Of a DNA stretch of 64,000 bases, positions 1 to 7,864 are shown piece after piece. This DNA is from Candidatus Rhodoferax mariagerensis (GTDB lineage Bacteria; Pseudomonadota; Gammaproteobacteria; Burkholderiales; Burkholderiaceae_C): assembly GCA_016719055.1 (NCBI GenBank), contig JADKAW010000038.1, positions 338,548 through 402,547 of the forward strand. Reading direction: 5' to 3'. Made by a program: the position numbers and the translations under genes. Below the pieces are notes generated by a model. The model did not search any database and had not been told where the DNA came from. It saw only the letters and a program-made list of their open reading frames with translations. Position 1 is the stretch's first letter. Each line of letters starts with the position of its first letter.

Positions 1-508
1 CAGCCATGCCGGCAATGGGGCAACTGTCGGTGCTGGCCATCAGCTTGAAACCCTGGGGCAATTCAGTCACCTTGTCGCCATGGCTCATCCAGACCTGCAG
101 CATGCCGTGGCCCATGGCGGTGGCGTAGTCCTGGATGCCGTCAAGCAAGGCCGTGTGGCCATGCGCCCGCACATCGGCATGGCCAAATTCGCGCTTGTTG
201 CTGGGCGCGACCCGACCACCAAGTTGTACCGCCATCGTGAACATGCCATAGCAGATGCCCAGCACCGGCAGGCCAAGCTCATACACCACCAATGGCGCGC
301 GCAGGTCGTGCTCTTCGTAGGTGCTGGCGTGGCTGCCCGACAAAATGATGCCTTTGAGCATGCCGTCCCGGGCATAGGCACGCAGCCAGTCGTCTGACAC
401 ATCGCACGGATGCACTTCGCAAAACACATGGGCGTCGCGGATGCGCCGGGCGATCAGTTGTGTGACTTGGGAGCCAAAGTCGAGGATGAGAATTTTTTGG
501 TGGGACAT
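1..508 (-). CDS. guaA: GMP synthase (glutamine-hydrolysing), N-terminal part
   Basis: Converts XMP to GMP with glutamine as nitrogen donor, the last step of GMP synthesis. The gene runs off the left edge, so only about the first 169 residues are seen. They form most of the class I glutamine amidotransferase domain: the start MSHQKILILDFGSQ, the motif GIILSGSHAS, and the nucleophile region PVLGICYGM with its cysteine. The glycine after ILSG is followed by SH rather than the more common GP. The start is the ATG at 508, preceded on the minus strand by a purine-rich stretch. It is read in the same direction as guaB, from which it is separated by the MNT/HEPN remnant region. The ATP-pyrophosphatase and dimerisation domains lie outside the window. 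Confidence 0.95.
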   Translation of the reverse strand, partial: MSHQKILILDFGSQVTQLIARRIRDAHVFCEVHPCDVSDDWLRAYARDGMLKGIILSGSHASTYEEHDLRAPLVVYELGLPVLGICYGMFTMAVQLGGRVAPSNKREFGHADVRAHGHTALLDGIQDYATAMGHGMLQVWMSHGDKVTELPQGFKLMASTDSCPIAGMA

Positions 509-528
509 GGAATACAAACCAGTGGAAA

Positions 529-882
529 TCAGGAAAGGGAGTTGGAATCCAACGCCAGCGCGGTCTGTATGCATCGGGCTAACTCTGGAATGTGACGGTC
601 TATCGCGGCTTGCACGGCGAGGGCATCAATATCGCCCAAGTAGTTATGGAATGATATTACGCAGTCTCCAATAAAGAGAGGGGGAAATTCCGAATGGTGG
701 ATATTCATTGCTGTCTGGTATGTTCTTTACGTGCCTGTTATTTGCTATATATTAAATAGCTGTCAGCGCTTATTTATAAAGGGCTAGAAGCCAAAAATGC
801 TTAAAATTCATGACGTATTCAAGCTGCTGGCCACGAGATTCTCGGCGGCAGCCGCGAACGTTTACTGCCAAGGTTTGCTCAT
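529..882 (-). pseudogene. decayed HEPN-domain protein (DUF86/HepT-like toxin)
   Basis: The minus strand begins with an ATG at 882 that overlaps the stop of the nucleotidyltransferase gene by ATGA, the usual arrangement of MNT/HEPN pairs. That frame stops after six codons (MSKPWQ). In another frame follows SRLPPRIS, similar to HEPN N-termini. From 708 to 529 an open frame reads MNIHHSEFPPLFIGD and then VISFHNYLGDIDALAVQAAI, which resembles the C-terminal helix of HEPN proteins. The Arg of the usual R-x4-6-H ribonuclease motif is not visible; the His is. A copy of the dispersed palindromic repeat (744-806) sits between the two parts. I infer a toxin gene broken by deletion and repeat insertion. 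The family call is by eye and moderate. Confidence 0.5.
744..806 (+). repeat. dispersed palindromic repeat, copy 1
   Basis: Imperfect palindrome of the family seen at nine places in this window. It has the landmarks GCTAT-N8-ATAGCT, then GCGCTTAT, then AAGGGCTAGAAGCC and CTTAAAA. This copy is in the orientation called forward here and lies in the middle of the HEPN remnant. Confidence 0.7.
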
Positions 883-1169
883 AACGCTATGGCCTTCCGA
901 AGAACATGCTGGCGGATATGCGGGTTCAGTTCATGCTCAGGCACCAGATCAACCCTGCGCCCGAGCAAATCGGCAAGTTGTTGCGTCAAGGGCAATCGTT
1001 GCAAAAAAAGATCGTAACCACGCGTGAACTCAACCAGAAAATCGGCATCGCTCTGGGGTGTTTCCTCACCTCGCGCAACCGAGCCAAATACCCGCAAATG
1101 ACTTGCACCGTCGTGATGAGCCAGGGTGTTCAAGGGTTCTTTCATTTGGCGAAGTTGATCAAGCAGCAT
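879..1169 (-). CDS. MNT-family nucleotidyltransferase (MntA-like antitoxin)
   Basis: A 96-residue minimal nucleotidyltransferase. The signature GSVARGEETPQSDADFLVEF gives the GS-x-ARG helix and the D-x-D metal pair. The C-terminus (RRVDLVPEHELNPHIRQHVL) is typical of MNT proteins that pair with HEPN toxins. Known members act as antitoxins, some by AMPylating the HEPN toxin. Here the gene looks intact, while the partner downstream (ATGA overlap at 879-882) is broken, so it may be an orphan antitoxin. The start is the ATG at 1169; no better upstream start is seen. Function in this organism is inferred from the family only. Confidence 0.8.
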   Translation of the reverse strand: MLLDQLRQMKEPLNTLAHHDGASHLRVFGSVARGEETPQSDADFLVEFTRGYDLFLQRLPLTQQLADLLGRRVDLVPEHELNPHIRQHVLRKAIAL

Positions 1170-1232
1170 GGATTGTTGTTTCTGAATGAAAAATGCCGTA
1201 CCGGGATGTTTGCAAAATAGCTTGTTTTTTTA

Positions 1233-1394
1233 GTGCGGCTTAGATAAATTGCAGATATCTACTCGGTTGATCATAAAACCTTCGTCGCTTGGATAGTCGA
1301 GCAGCTGTTGTCCGAAATCGGCTGCTAGGCTGCAGTCACCATGAATGAAATGTTTGCGCCATATCGCCGAAACTTGGAAGTAGCTCCGAATTGT
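1233..1394 (-). pseudogene. open-frame remnant without start
   Basis: Between guaB and the nucleotidyltransferase gene the minus strand holds about 54 open codons between a TGA and a TAA. It reads for example SAIWRKHFIHGDCSLAADF and later DEGFMINRVDI. The composition looks protein-like and there is no ATG or good ribosome site. I do not recognise the family. It may be the tail of a lost gene or chance. Confidence 0.2.
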
Positions 1395-1402
1395 TCAGCA
1401 GC

Positions 1403-2872
1403 CTACTCAGCCCGGTAATTTGGCGCTTCTTTGGTGATCTGCACGTCGTGTACATGGCTTTCGCGAATGCCGGCGGTGGTGATCTCGACAAACTCGGCCT
1501 TGCTCTGCATCTCGTCAATGGTGGCACAACCGCAATAACCCATGCTGGCGCGCAATCCGCCGGCCATCTGGAACACGATGGCCACCATTGAGCCTTTGTA
1601 GGGAACGCGGCCTTCAATGCCCTCAGGCACCAATTTATCGGCATTGGGGTTGCCGGTGCTCGACTCCTGAAAATAGCGGTCAGCGCTGCCCTGCTGCATG
1701 GCACCAATCGAGCCCATGCCGCGGTAACTCTTGTAGCTACGGCCCTGAAACAAGATGACCTCTCCAGGTGCCTCTTCAGTGCCGGCAAACATGCCGCCCA
1801 TCATCACCGAGCTCGCTCCTGCTGCGATCGCTTTGGCAATGTCACCGCTGAAGCGTATGCCACCATCAGCAATCAGTGGGACACCCGTACCCATGAGCGC
1901 TGTGGCCACATTGTCAATGGCCATGATTTGAGGCACACCCACTCCCGCCACGATGCGCGTGGTGCAAATGGAACCCGGCCCAATACCCACCTTGACGCCG
2001 TCAGCACCGGCCTCAACCAATGCCAGCGCAGCGGCACCGGTGGCAATATTGCCGCCAATCACCTCTACCTGCGGAAAGTTCTGCTTGACCCAACGCACCC
2101 GGTCAAGCACGCCTTTGCTGTGACCGTGTGCGGTGTCCACCACAATGGCATCGACACCAGCTCGGGCCAGCAATTCCACCCGTTCTTCGGTGCCTTCGCC
2201 CACGCCCACAGCGGCGGCTACGCGCAATTTGCCAAAAGCATCGCGCGCAGCACTGGGGAAATTGGTTTGTTTGGTGATGTCCTTGACGGTGATCAGCCCC
2301 TTGAGCTCAAAAGCCTCGTTGACCACCAGCAGGCGCTCGATCTTGTACTGGTTAAGCAGCACCTTGGCTTCATTGAGTGTGGTGCCGTCAGGCACAGTGA
2401 CGAGCTTCTCGCGCGGGGTCATGATGTGGCTCACTGCCAAGTCGTACCGGGATTCAAACCGCAGGTCGCGCCCGGTCACAATGCCGGCCACCCTGCCGCC
2501 ATCAATCACCGGAAAGCCCGAAATTCCTAGCTGCTCTGACAGTGCCATGACCTGACGCACTGTGTGTTGTGGTGTGATGACCACCGGGTCGCGCAGCACG
2601 CCTGACTCGTACCGCTTGACTTTGGCAACCTTGGCCGCTTGCTGCTGTGCCGTCATGTTTTTATGGACCACACCAATGCCGCCCTCCTGGGCAATGGCAA
2701 TGGCCAGACGCGACTCAGTCACTGTGTCCATCGCTGCAGACACCAGCGGCAGGTTCAGGGCAATATTGCGGGTAAACAGGGTGGAAAGCGAGGTGTCCTT
2801 GGGAAGGACCTGGGAGTACGCAGGCACCAACAAAACATCGTCGAAGGTGAGCGCTTTGCCAATCAGGCGCAT
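1403..2872 (-). CDS. guaB: IMP dehydrogenase
   Basis: Oxidises IMP to XMP with NAD+, the rate-limiting step of guanine nucleotide synthesis, and feeds guaA. The 489-residue length is standard. The TIM barrel is interrupted by a pair of CBS domains at about residues 95-201. The catalytic loop GIGPGSICTTRIVAG places the nucleophile at Cys303. The C-terminal part has GGMFAGTEEAPGE, YKSYRGMGS and the flap region. The start at 2872 follows a short spacer and gives the usual MRLIGKALTFDDVLLVPAYS. It is read toward guaA with the MNT/HEPN remnants in between, so the guaBA operon may be interrupted here. Confidence 0.97.
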   Translation of the reverse strand: MRLIGKALTFDDVLLVPAYSQVLPKDTSLSTLFTRNIALNLPLVSAAMDTVTESRLAIAIAQEGGIGVVHKNMTAQQQAAKVAKVKRYESGVLRDPVVITPQHTVRQVMALSEQLGISGFPVIDGGRVAGIVTGRDLRFESRYDLAVSHIMTPREKLVTVPDGTTLNEAKVLLNQYKIERLLVVNEAFELKGLITVKDITKQTNFPSAARDAFGKLRVAAAVGVGEGTEERVELLARAGVDAIVVDTAHGHSKGVLDRVRWVKQNFPQVEVIGGNIATGAAALALVEAGADGVKVGIGPGSICTTRIVAGVGVPQIMAIDNVATALMGTGVPLIADGGIRFSGDIAKAIAAGASSVMMGGMFAGTEEAPGEVILFQGRSYKSYRGMGSIGAMQQGSADRYFQESSTGNPNADKLVPEGIEGRVPYKGSMVAIVFQMAGGLRASMGYCGCATIDEMQSKAEFVEITTAGIRESHVHDVQITKEAPNYRAE

Positions 2873-2967
2873 GGTGTAAGCTCCAAATTATCGATTGTAT
2901 CTGGGCAGTCACACCCCAAATACGCCCGGTTGTGTGAATACACCGCTGTCGCATAAACTCCTGACTC

Positions 2968-3498
2968 ATGAAACATATCGCACTGATCGCTTTGATGATT
3001 GCCCTGATGCCCATTGGTGCGCCGGCGCAATGGTTGTGGGTTGACAAGGATGGCCGCAAAGTATTCAGTGATCGTGCGCCGCCCAGCTCAGTGAGTGAAA
3101 GCAGCATCCTCAAGCGACCTGGTCAAGCCAAGGCAGCCCCTGCAGTCGCCAATGCCGAGGTTGACACAGGCCCTGCCTCCACATCAACGGCTGTACCAGG
3201 GGCGTCTTCACCAAACTCCGCCAGTCCCCCCAAACTGCCGCGCGTGGACAAGGAACTGGCTGAACAAAAAAAGAAAGCCGAGCAACTCGAAGCGGACAAA
3301 CGTAAGGCCGAGGAAGCGAGAGTTGCGAAGGAAAAGGCCGAAAACTGTGAGCGTGCCAAATCAGCGAAAGCCGGTCTGAACGCCGGCCTGCGCATCGCCA
3401 GAATCAACAGCAAGGGCGAGCGTGAGGAAATGAACGAGGTCGCACGCGCTGCAGAGGTCAAACGCGTTCAGTCGATCATTGAATCAGACTGCAATTAG
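2968..3498 (+). CDS. DUF4124 domain protein, secreted
   Basis: A 176-residue protein with a signal peptide (MKHIALIALMIALMPIGAPA) followed by the DUF4124 pattern QWLWVDKDGRKVFSDRAPP, a short beta segment common in Burkholderiales envelope proteins. A Pro/Ala/Ser-rich linker (about residues 50-90) leads to a charged helical, probably coiled-coil segment rich in Lys and Glu (about 90-130). Function of the family is unknown; the protein is probably periplasmic. It is divergent from guaB, with 95 bp between the two starts, and convergent with rnfH. Confidence 0.85.
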   Translation: MKHIALIALMIALMPIGAPAQWLWVDKDGRKVFSDRAPPSSVSESSILKRPGQAKAAPAVANAEVDTGPASTSTAVPGASSPNSASPPKLPRVDKELAEQKKKAEQLEADKRKAEEARVAKEKAENCERAKSAKAGLNAGLRIARINSKGEREEMNEVARAAEVKRVQSIIESDCN

Positions 3499-3516
3499 GG
3501 CCGGCGCGCTCCAGCT

Positions 3517-3864
3517 TCAATAGCCAGCTTTTGCGCCCAAGCGCCTCTTCTGAAAAAGACCGGCAGTGCGCGCACCCTGTTTGACAAAACGCTCACGTCG
3601 GGCAATTTTGGGATCCACCCGCAGCGGGCGATAAACTTCAATGCGGTCCTGATCACGCAACAGATCAGACCACTCAGCACGACGGCCCCAGATACCCAAC
3701 AAAATTCCTGGATTGTCGATTTCAGGGCACTTGGTCAATAAGCCACTTTGCTTGAGCGCTTGCAGAACGCTGCAAGGCGGGATGATCTCCAGGTTGACTT
3801 CATGCACTGTGCGTGGTTGGGGTGAATACACCAGGCTGACATGAAGCAGTAGCTTATTCGCCAT
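3517..3864 (-). CDS. rnfH: RnfH family ubiquitin-like protein
   Basis: A 115-residue protein of the RnfH family (beta-grasp, ubiquitin-like). Visible marks are the N-terminal strand HVSLVYSPQPRTVHEVNLEI, the EWSDLLRDQDRIEVYRPL segment and PKIARRERFVKQG, which matches the family's P-x2-ARRxR ending. The role is not firmly known. In many proteobacteria the gene sits directly after ratA, as here: its start overlaps the ratA end by 11 bp, which suggests translational coupling. Confidence 0.9.
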   Translation of the reverse strand: MANKLLLHVSLVYSPQPRTVHEVNLEIIPPCSVLQALKQSGLLTKCPEIDNPGILLGIWGRRAEWSDLLRDQDRIEVYRPLRVDPKIARRERFVKQGARTAGLFQKRRLGAKAGY

Positions 3865-4291
3865 AGACCTGCTTGGCCCTTTTTACAAACGCGTCCACCA
3901 TGCTGCTGGCGATCTTGTCAAACACTGGACTGATGAGCTTTCCCAGGGTGCTTTCAAAACCGTAGGTCAAGCTCAACTCGACCTTGCAGGCCCGCGGCTC
4001 ATTGCCAAGCGGAAGAAAATTCCAGACACCTTCGAGTTTAGAAAACGGGCCGTTAACCAGGTTGATGATCACCTGCTGATCAGGAATATGGACATTCCGG
4101 GTCGAAAAGGTCTGATGCACGCCACTGAACGAAATGCCGATTTCGGCCAACATGCCGTTTTCTTCCTGTTCAACCGCGCGCGCCTTGTCACACCAGGGCA
4201 GAAACTGCGGATATTGATCCACGTCGACGACCAAACGGTACATCTCGGCCGGGCTGTACCAGATTAAAACGGACTTTTTGACAGTTTTCAT
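3854..4291 (-). CDS. ratA: RatA/Coq10-type START domain protein
   Basis: A 145-residue START-like lipid-binding fold of the RatA/YfjG/Coq10 family. It starts MKTVKKSVLIWYSPAEMYRL and has DVDQYPQFLPWCDKARAVE, GISFSGVHQTFSTRN and a C-terminal helix with SMVDAFVKRAKQVYGE. In E. coli RatA was described as a toxin that blocks 70S formation; related proteins bind ubiquinone. Which role applies here cannot be read from sequence. The ratA-rnfH pair is divergent from smpB, a conserved arrangement. Confidence 0.9.
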   Translation of the reverse strand: MKTVKKSVLIWYSPAEMYRLVVDVDQYPQFLPWCDKARAVEQEENGMLAEIGISFSGVHQTFSTRNVHIPDQQVIINLVNGPFSKLEGVWNFLPLGNEPRACKVELSLTYGFESTLGKLISPVFDKIASSMVDAFVKRAKQVYGE

Positions 4292-4360
4292 AGAATGGAG
4301 GTTTGCGCCGGATTGTAGTCAAGTCTGGTTCGCATCCCTATCATCCCCAAGCTCACCCCC

Positions 4361-4834
4361 ATGGCCAAAAAACCCGACACCTCCAGCCGCATTGCAGACA
4401 ACAAGAAAGCCGCCTTTAATTATTTTTTTGAGGAGCGCTTTGAAGCCGGCATTGTGCTGGAAGGCTGGGAGGTCAAGTCGCTGCGCGAAGGCAAGGTGCA
4501 GCTCACTGATGGTTATGTCGTGATCCGTAACGGCGAACTATTCATCATTGGCCTGCAAATCAATCCGCTGGGCACGGCATCAACCCACATCAGCCCGGAC
4601 AAACAGCGCACCAAGAAACTCTTGATGCACAAGGAAGAAATCAAACGCCTGATTGGCAAGGTCGAACAAAAGGGCTATACGCTGGTACCGATCAACCTTC
4701 ACTGGAAAAATGGCAAGGTTAAATGCGAGGTCGCCTTGGCCAAAGGTAAGGCCGAGCACGACAAACGCGACACCATCAAAGACCGAGAAGGTAAACGCGA
4801 GGTGGAACGGGCCATGAAGTCGCGGCAGCGATAA
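4361..4834 (+). CDS. smpB: SsrA-binding protein SmpB
   Basis: Binds tmRNA and brings it to stalled ribosomes for trans-translation. The 157 residues match the family length. Visible are DNKKAAFNYFFEERFEAGI, the GWEVKSLREGKVQLTDGYV core, NPLGTASTHISPDKQRTKKL and the basic C-terminal tail KDREGKREVERAMKSRQR that contacts the decoding site. The start at 4361 is the first ATG in frame. Divergent from ratA. Confidence 0.97.
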   Translation: MAKKPDTSSRIADNKKAAFNYFFEERFEAGIVLEGWEVKSLREGKVQLTDGYVVIRNGELFIIGLQINPLGTASTHISPDKQRTKKLLMHKEEIKRLIGKVEQKGYTLVPINLHWKNGKVKCEVALAKGKAEHDKRDTIKDREGKREVERAMKSRQR

Positions 4835-4922
4835 TTTTTTTGGACGCTTGGAATAAAACCACCTTTGAGGGTGTTTATGGGGTGCAGACGGTTCGCTGCT
4901 TTCACTTTCACAGGAGTTCACC

Positions 4923-5306
4923 ATGAAGTTTGTTTCCCCCTCCCTGGTTCTGGCCACGGCCACCCTGGTCGTTTTCGCCGGTTGCGCCGCCATGGCAAAT
5001 GCGCCAGTCAAAGTCTCTGACGGTATTTTGACTGGCCACAACGGCATGACGCTTTACACCTTTGACAAGGACGTGGCTGGCAGCGGCAAATCCACCTGCA
5101 ACGGACCCTGCGCAAGCAACTGGCCCCCTCTGGCCGCTGCGCCGAGTGACTCCGCCAATGGAGATTTCACGGTCATTACCCGGGATGACGGAAGCAAGCA
5201 ATGGGCTGTCAAGGGCAAACCGGTGTATTTCTGGGTGAAGGACAGTAAGCCTGGCGACAAGACCGGAGACGGCTTTAATAAAGTCTGGCAAGTCGCCAAG
5301 CCCTAA
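4923..5306 (+). CDS. secreted repeat lipoprotein (COG4315/PF03640 type)
   Basis: A 127-residue protein with a lipoprotein signal ending VFAGC (cleavage before Cys22). Two copies of the short secreted repeat follow: NGMTLYTFDKDVAGSGKSTC with GPCASNWPPLAA, and GKPVYFWVKDSKPGDKTGDG. The repeats hold the conserved LYTFD and C-x3-C-x2-WPP elements. The family has no assigned function. A strong AGGAG site precedes the start. It is followed by an ECF sigma factor and a membrane anti-sigma gene in the same direction; in similar clusters the lipoprotein is a likely target of the sigma factor. Confidence 0.88.
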   Translation: MKFVSPSLVLATATLVVFAGCAAMANAPVKVSDGILTGHNGMTLYTFDKDVAGSGKSTCNGPCASNWPPLAAAPSDSANGDFTVITRDDGSKQWAVKGKPVYFWVKDSKPGDKTGDGFNKVWQVAKP

Positions 5307-5359
5307 GCGTCAATCGCTTGACGATCGTTTGTTGATCATTCGTTGCCTGTCCTGACCCC

Positions 5360-5908
5360 ATGTCCCGCGAACTGATGGTGGCCCAGATTCCAGCTCTGCG
5401 CCGGTACGCGAGGGCCTTGACCGGTGACACCTGGCTGGCCGATGACCTCGTGCAGGACACGCTGGAGCGCGCCTGTAGCAAATGGCGTTTGTGGCTGGCG
5501 GGCTCAAACCTGCGTGCCTGGTTGTTCAGCGTGATGCACAACCTGTTTGTCAACCAGTTGCGGCAGTCGCCTGCCCGGGCAAACCTGACGCTGGTGGATC
5601 TCGATAGCGTGCCGGTCAACATGCACGCCACTCACGCTGACCCGGGCCTTGCGCTTGATTTGCAGCGCTGCCTTTTACGACTGCCACCTGAGCAGCGCGA
5701 GGTGTTGCTGCTGGTCAGCCTGGAAGACATGAGCTACGCCGATGTGGCGCGGGTTATCGGAGCGCCGTTGGGCACGGTGATGTCGCGTCTTTCGCGTGCC
5801 AGGGTCCGTTTGCAGGATTTGCTCGATGCGCCAGCCAGCAGCGCCAGCGATCAGCTGAACGACCTGCCTCTCCCATCCCCGGTCAAAACCCTGCGCCGCC
5901 TGAAATAG
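5360..5908 (+). CDS. ECF-type RNA polymerase sigma factor
   Basis: A 182-residue sigma factor with only regions 2 and 4. Region 2 holds LADDLVQDTLERACSKWRLW and AWLFSVMHNLFVNQLR; region 4 holds LPPEQREVLLLVSLEDMSYADVA and GTVMSRLSRARVRLQDLL, the helix-turn-helix. Thirteen bp separate it from the anti-sigma gene, which indicates co-transcription. It probably directs RNA polymerase to envelope or oxidative-stress promoters, including its own; the signal is unknown. Confidence 0.92.
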   Translation: MSRELMVAQIPALRRYARALTGDTWLADDLVQDTLERACSKWRLWLAGSNLRAWLFSVMHNLFVNQLRQSPARANLTLVDLDSVPVNMHATHADPGLALDLQRCLLRLPPEQREVLLLVSLEDMSYADVARVIGAPLGTVMSRLSRARVRLQDLLDAPASSASDQLNDLPLPSPVKTLRRLK

Positions 5909-5921
5909 ACAGCCCAAAGCC

Positions 5922-6743
5922 ATGAAACCCCTGCCCGGCCCCCCGTTGACTGACGATGAGCTCCATGCTTTGGCAGATGCCCAAGGCTCGCCCGAGACGC
6001 TGGAGGCACTTCGGAGCAGACTGGCTGACGACCCCCAAGCAAAGCAGCGCCTGCTGCAATGGCAGCGTCAACGCGATGCGCTGCGCGGCCTGTACACGCA
6101 GGTGCTTCAGGAAGCCGTACCCACAATGCTATCGCAGGCGGTCGGGCTGGCTACCTCAACGACGCCGAGTTACGCGCGGTGGCGCTATGGTGGCCTGGCA
6201 GCCACAGTGCTGATGGCGTTTTGGGCGGGCTGGTTTGCCAACGCGCAATGGCCGGGCAGCCCTTGGCATAACAATGCGCCCAGCATGGCGTACGTCCAGC
6301 TTGAGAGGGATTTTTTACGCCAGGCTGGACTGGCGCATCGCGTGTATGTGCCGGAGGTTCGCCACCCGGTTGAAGTCACGGCCACCGAACAAGCACATCT
6401 GGTGCAATGGCTGTCCAAGAGACTCGGCAAGCCACTCAAGGTACCCGACCTCAGCACCTACGGCTTCGAACTGGTGGGCGGCCGATTGTTGCCAGGCGAG
6501 GCCGGTGCACGGGCTTTGTTCATGTTTCAAAACACGGCTGGCAACCGGGTGACGCTTTACCTAGGCGCAGTTGATGCCCAAGCTACGAACTTGTCAGACA
6601 AAGAAACCGGATTCCGATTTGACTCACAAGCGGGTATCCCAAGCTTCTACTGGATCGATCAGGGCTTTGGTTACGCACTGGCTGGCCAACTGTCTCGCGA
6701 ATCCCTCATGAAACTGGCTGACCTGGTGTATCGCCAGCTATAG
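5922..6743 (+). CDS. membrane anti-sigma factor
   Basis: A 273-residue protein. The N-terminal cytoplasmic part (about residues 1-85) is helical and fits an anti-sigma domain, with ALRSRLADDPQAKQRLLQWQ. One membrane helix follows at about 89-107 (YGGLAATVLMAFWAGWFANA). The periplasmic part contains VEVTATEQAHLVQWLSKRLG and LVGGRLLPGEAGARALFMFQ, typical of Burkholderiales transmembrane anti-sigma regulators. No zinc-binding H-x3-C-x2-C motif is seen. It should hold the sigma factor encoded just upstream at the membrane. Confidence 0.87.
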   Translation: MKPLPGPPLTDDELHALADAQGSPETLEALRSRLADDPQAKQRLLQWQRQRDALRGLYTQVLQEAVPTMLSQAVGLATSTTPSYARWRYGGLAATVLMAFWAGWFANAQWPGSPWHNNAPSMAYVQLERDFLRQAGLAHRVYVPEVRHPVEVTATEQAHLVQWLSKRLGKPLKVPDLSTYGFELVGGRLLPGEAGARALFMFQNTAGNRVTLYLGAVDAQATNLSDKETGFRFDSQAGIPSFYWIDQGFGYALAGQLSRESLMKLADLVYRQL

Positions 6744-6760
6744 CAACAAAAAAGATCTCT

Positions 6761-7864
6761 TCAGGACATTTCTCGCAGAGGATGACAGTGATCGGCCCAG
6801 GGACTGACGAAAAATGGCGCGACCATCTCCGGGCTAACCTCTTCCAGGCACTCTGGACTCCAGCGTGGTGCATTGTCCTTGTCAATCGCCAGCGCACGAA
6901 TACCTTCAGCGGTCTCGGTTTGGGCGCCACGTCGCAAAAGATGCGCTGGAAAAAAGCAATGGCGCATCATGTCGCGCTCCATGCGCAGTTCGGCTGCCAA
7001 GCTCAAGTGGCGGGCGCGGCGAACCTGCTCAAACGCCACATGCAGCATCAGCGGTGAGCGCTGTCGCAGCAGGGCCACCGTCTGACTGGCCCAGTCGCTC
7101 ATGTCGGTCTGCAAGGCCGCCAACACCTGACCGACGTTTTCCAACGAGAAATATTGGTCTATTTGGACTCTAGCCCTTATGCTACCAGCACTAACAGCTA
7201 CTGAAAACATAGTAATCCAGTTGTCTAGCTGAGCCGGTTCCAATGGGTTGATGCCAGCCAGTGCCTCCCAGGCTGGCTGAAGCTGATCAACCTCGGCACA
7301 AAAATCCGCAAGCCCCAGTTCAATGGCCTCGGCCGCCCCCAGGGTGGTACCAGTCAGTGCCAACCATTCGCCGGTATGACCCGGACAACGGCTCAAAAAA
7401 TAGCCTCCGCCAACGTCCGGAAACAGACCAATGGTGGTCTCTGGCATGGCCATCCTGGTGCGTGTTGTCACCAGCCGGTGCGACGCACCCTGGCTGATGC
7501 CCATGCCGCCTCCCATCACAATGCCGTCCATGAAGGCAATGTAGGGCTTGGGGTAACTATGGATCAGGTGGTTGAGGGTGTATTCCTCGGTAAAAAAGTC
7601 TTCCGGTGCCGGATCACCCGCAAGCAGCGCCTGGTGAAAAAATCGGATATCCCCCCCGGCACAAAAAGCCCCAAATGGCCCGGCTTTGTTGCTGCCACGA
7701 ATCCCCACCGCTTGCACTTGATCATCCTGTCGCCAGGCAAGCAGCGTGATGGTCAGTTGCCTGATCATGGACAAAGTCAGCGCATTCAGCGCTGATGGCC
7801 GGTTCAAGGTAATAAACCCCACCTGTCCTTTGACTTCAGTCAACACCTCATTCAAAACACTCAT
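6761..7864 (-). CDS. enoyl-CoA hydratase/3-hydroxyisobutyryl-CoA hydrolase family protein
   Basis: A 367-residue crotonase-fold enzyme of the HIBCH-like (ECH_2) subgroup. Oxyanion-hole segments are AFCAGGDIRFFHQ and MDGIVMGGGMGISQGASHRL, followed by the active-site region MPETTIGLFPDVGGGYFLSR. It probably hydrolyses or hydrates a branched acyl-CoA, for instance in valine breakdown; the exact substrate is not readable. The segment MFSVAVSAGSIRARVQI is encoded by a copy of the dispersed palindromic repeat (7159-7213). The start codon overlaps the end of the EamA gene by 4 bp (ATGA), so the two are co-transcribed. Confidence 0.88.
   Translation of the reverse strand: MSVLNEVLTEVKGQVGFITLNRPSALNALTLSMIRQLTITLLAWRQDDQVQAVGIRGSNKAGPFGAFCAGGDIRFFHQALLAGDPAPEDFFTEEYTLNHLIHSYPKPYIAFMDGIVMGGGMGISQGASHRLVTTRTRMAMPETTIGLFPDVGGGYFLSRCPGHTGEWLALTGTTLGAAEAIELGLADFCAEVDQLQPAWEALAGINPLEPAQLDNWITMFSVAVSAGSIRARVQIDQYFSLENVGQVLAALQTDMSDWASQTVALLRQRSPLMLHVAFEQVRRARHLSLAAELRMERDMMRHCFFPAHLLRRGAQTETAEGIRALAIDKDNAPRWSPECLEEVSPEMVAPFFVSPWADHCHPLREMS
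7159..7213 (-). repeat. dispersed palindromic repeat, copy 2 (inside CoA hydrolase gene)
   Basis: Landmarks on the plus strand are GGACTCTAGCCCTTATGC, then ACAGCTACTG and CATAGTAA. It lies wholly inside the coding region and keeps the frame open. Read with the gene it is in forward orientation and encodes about 17 residues. Confidence 0.75.
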
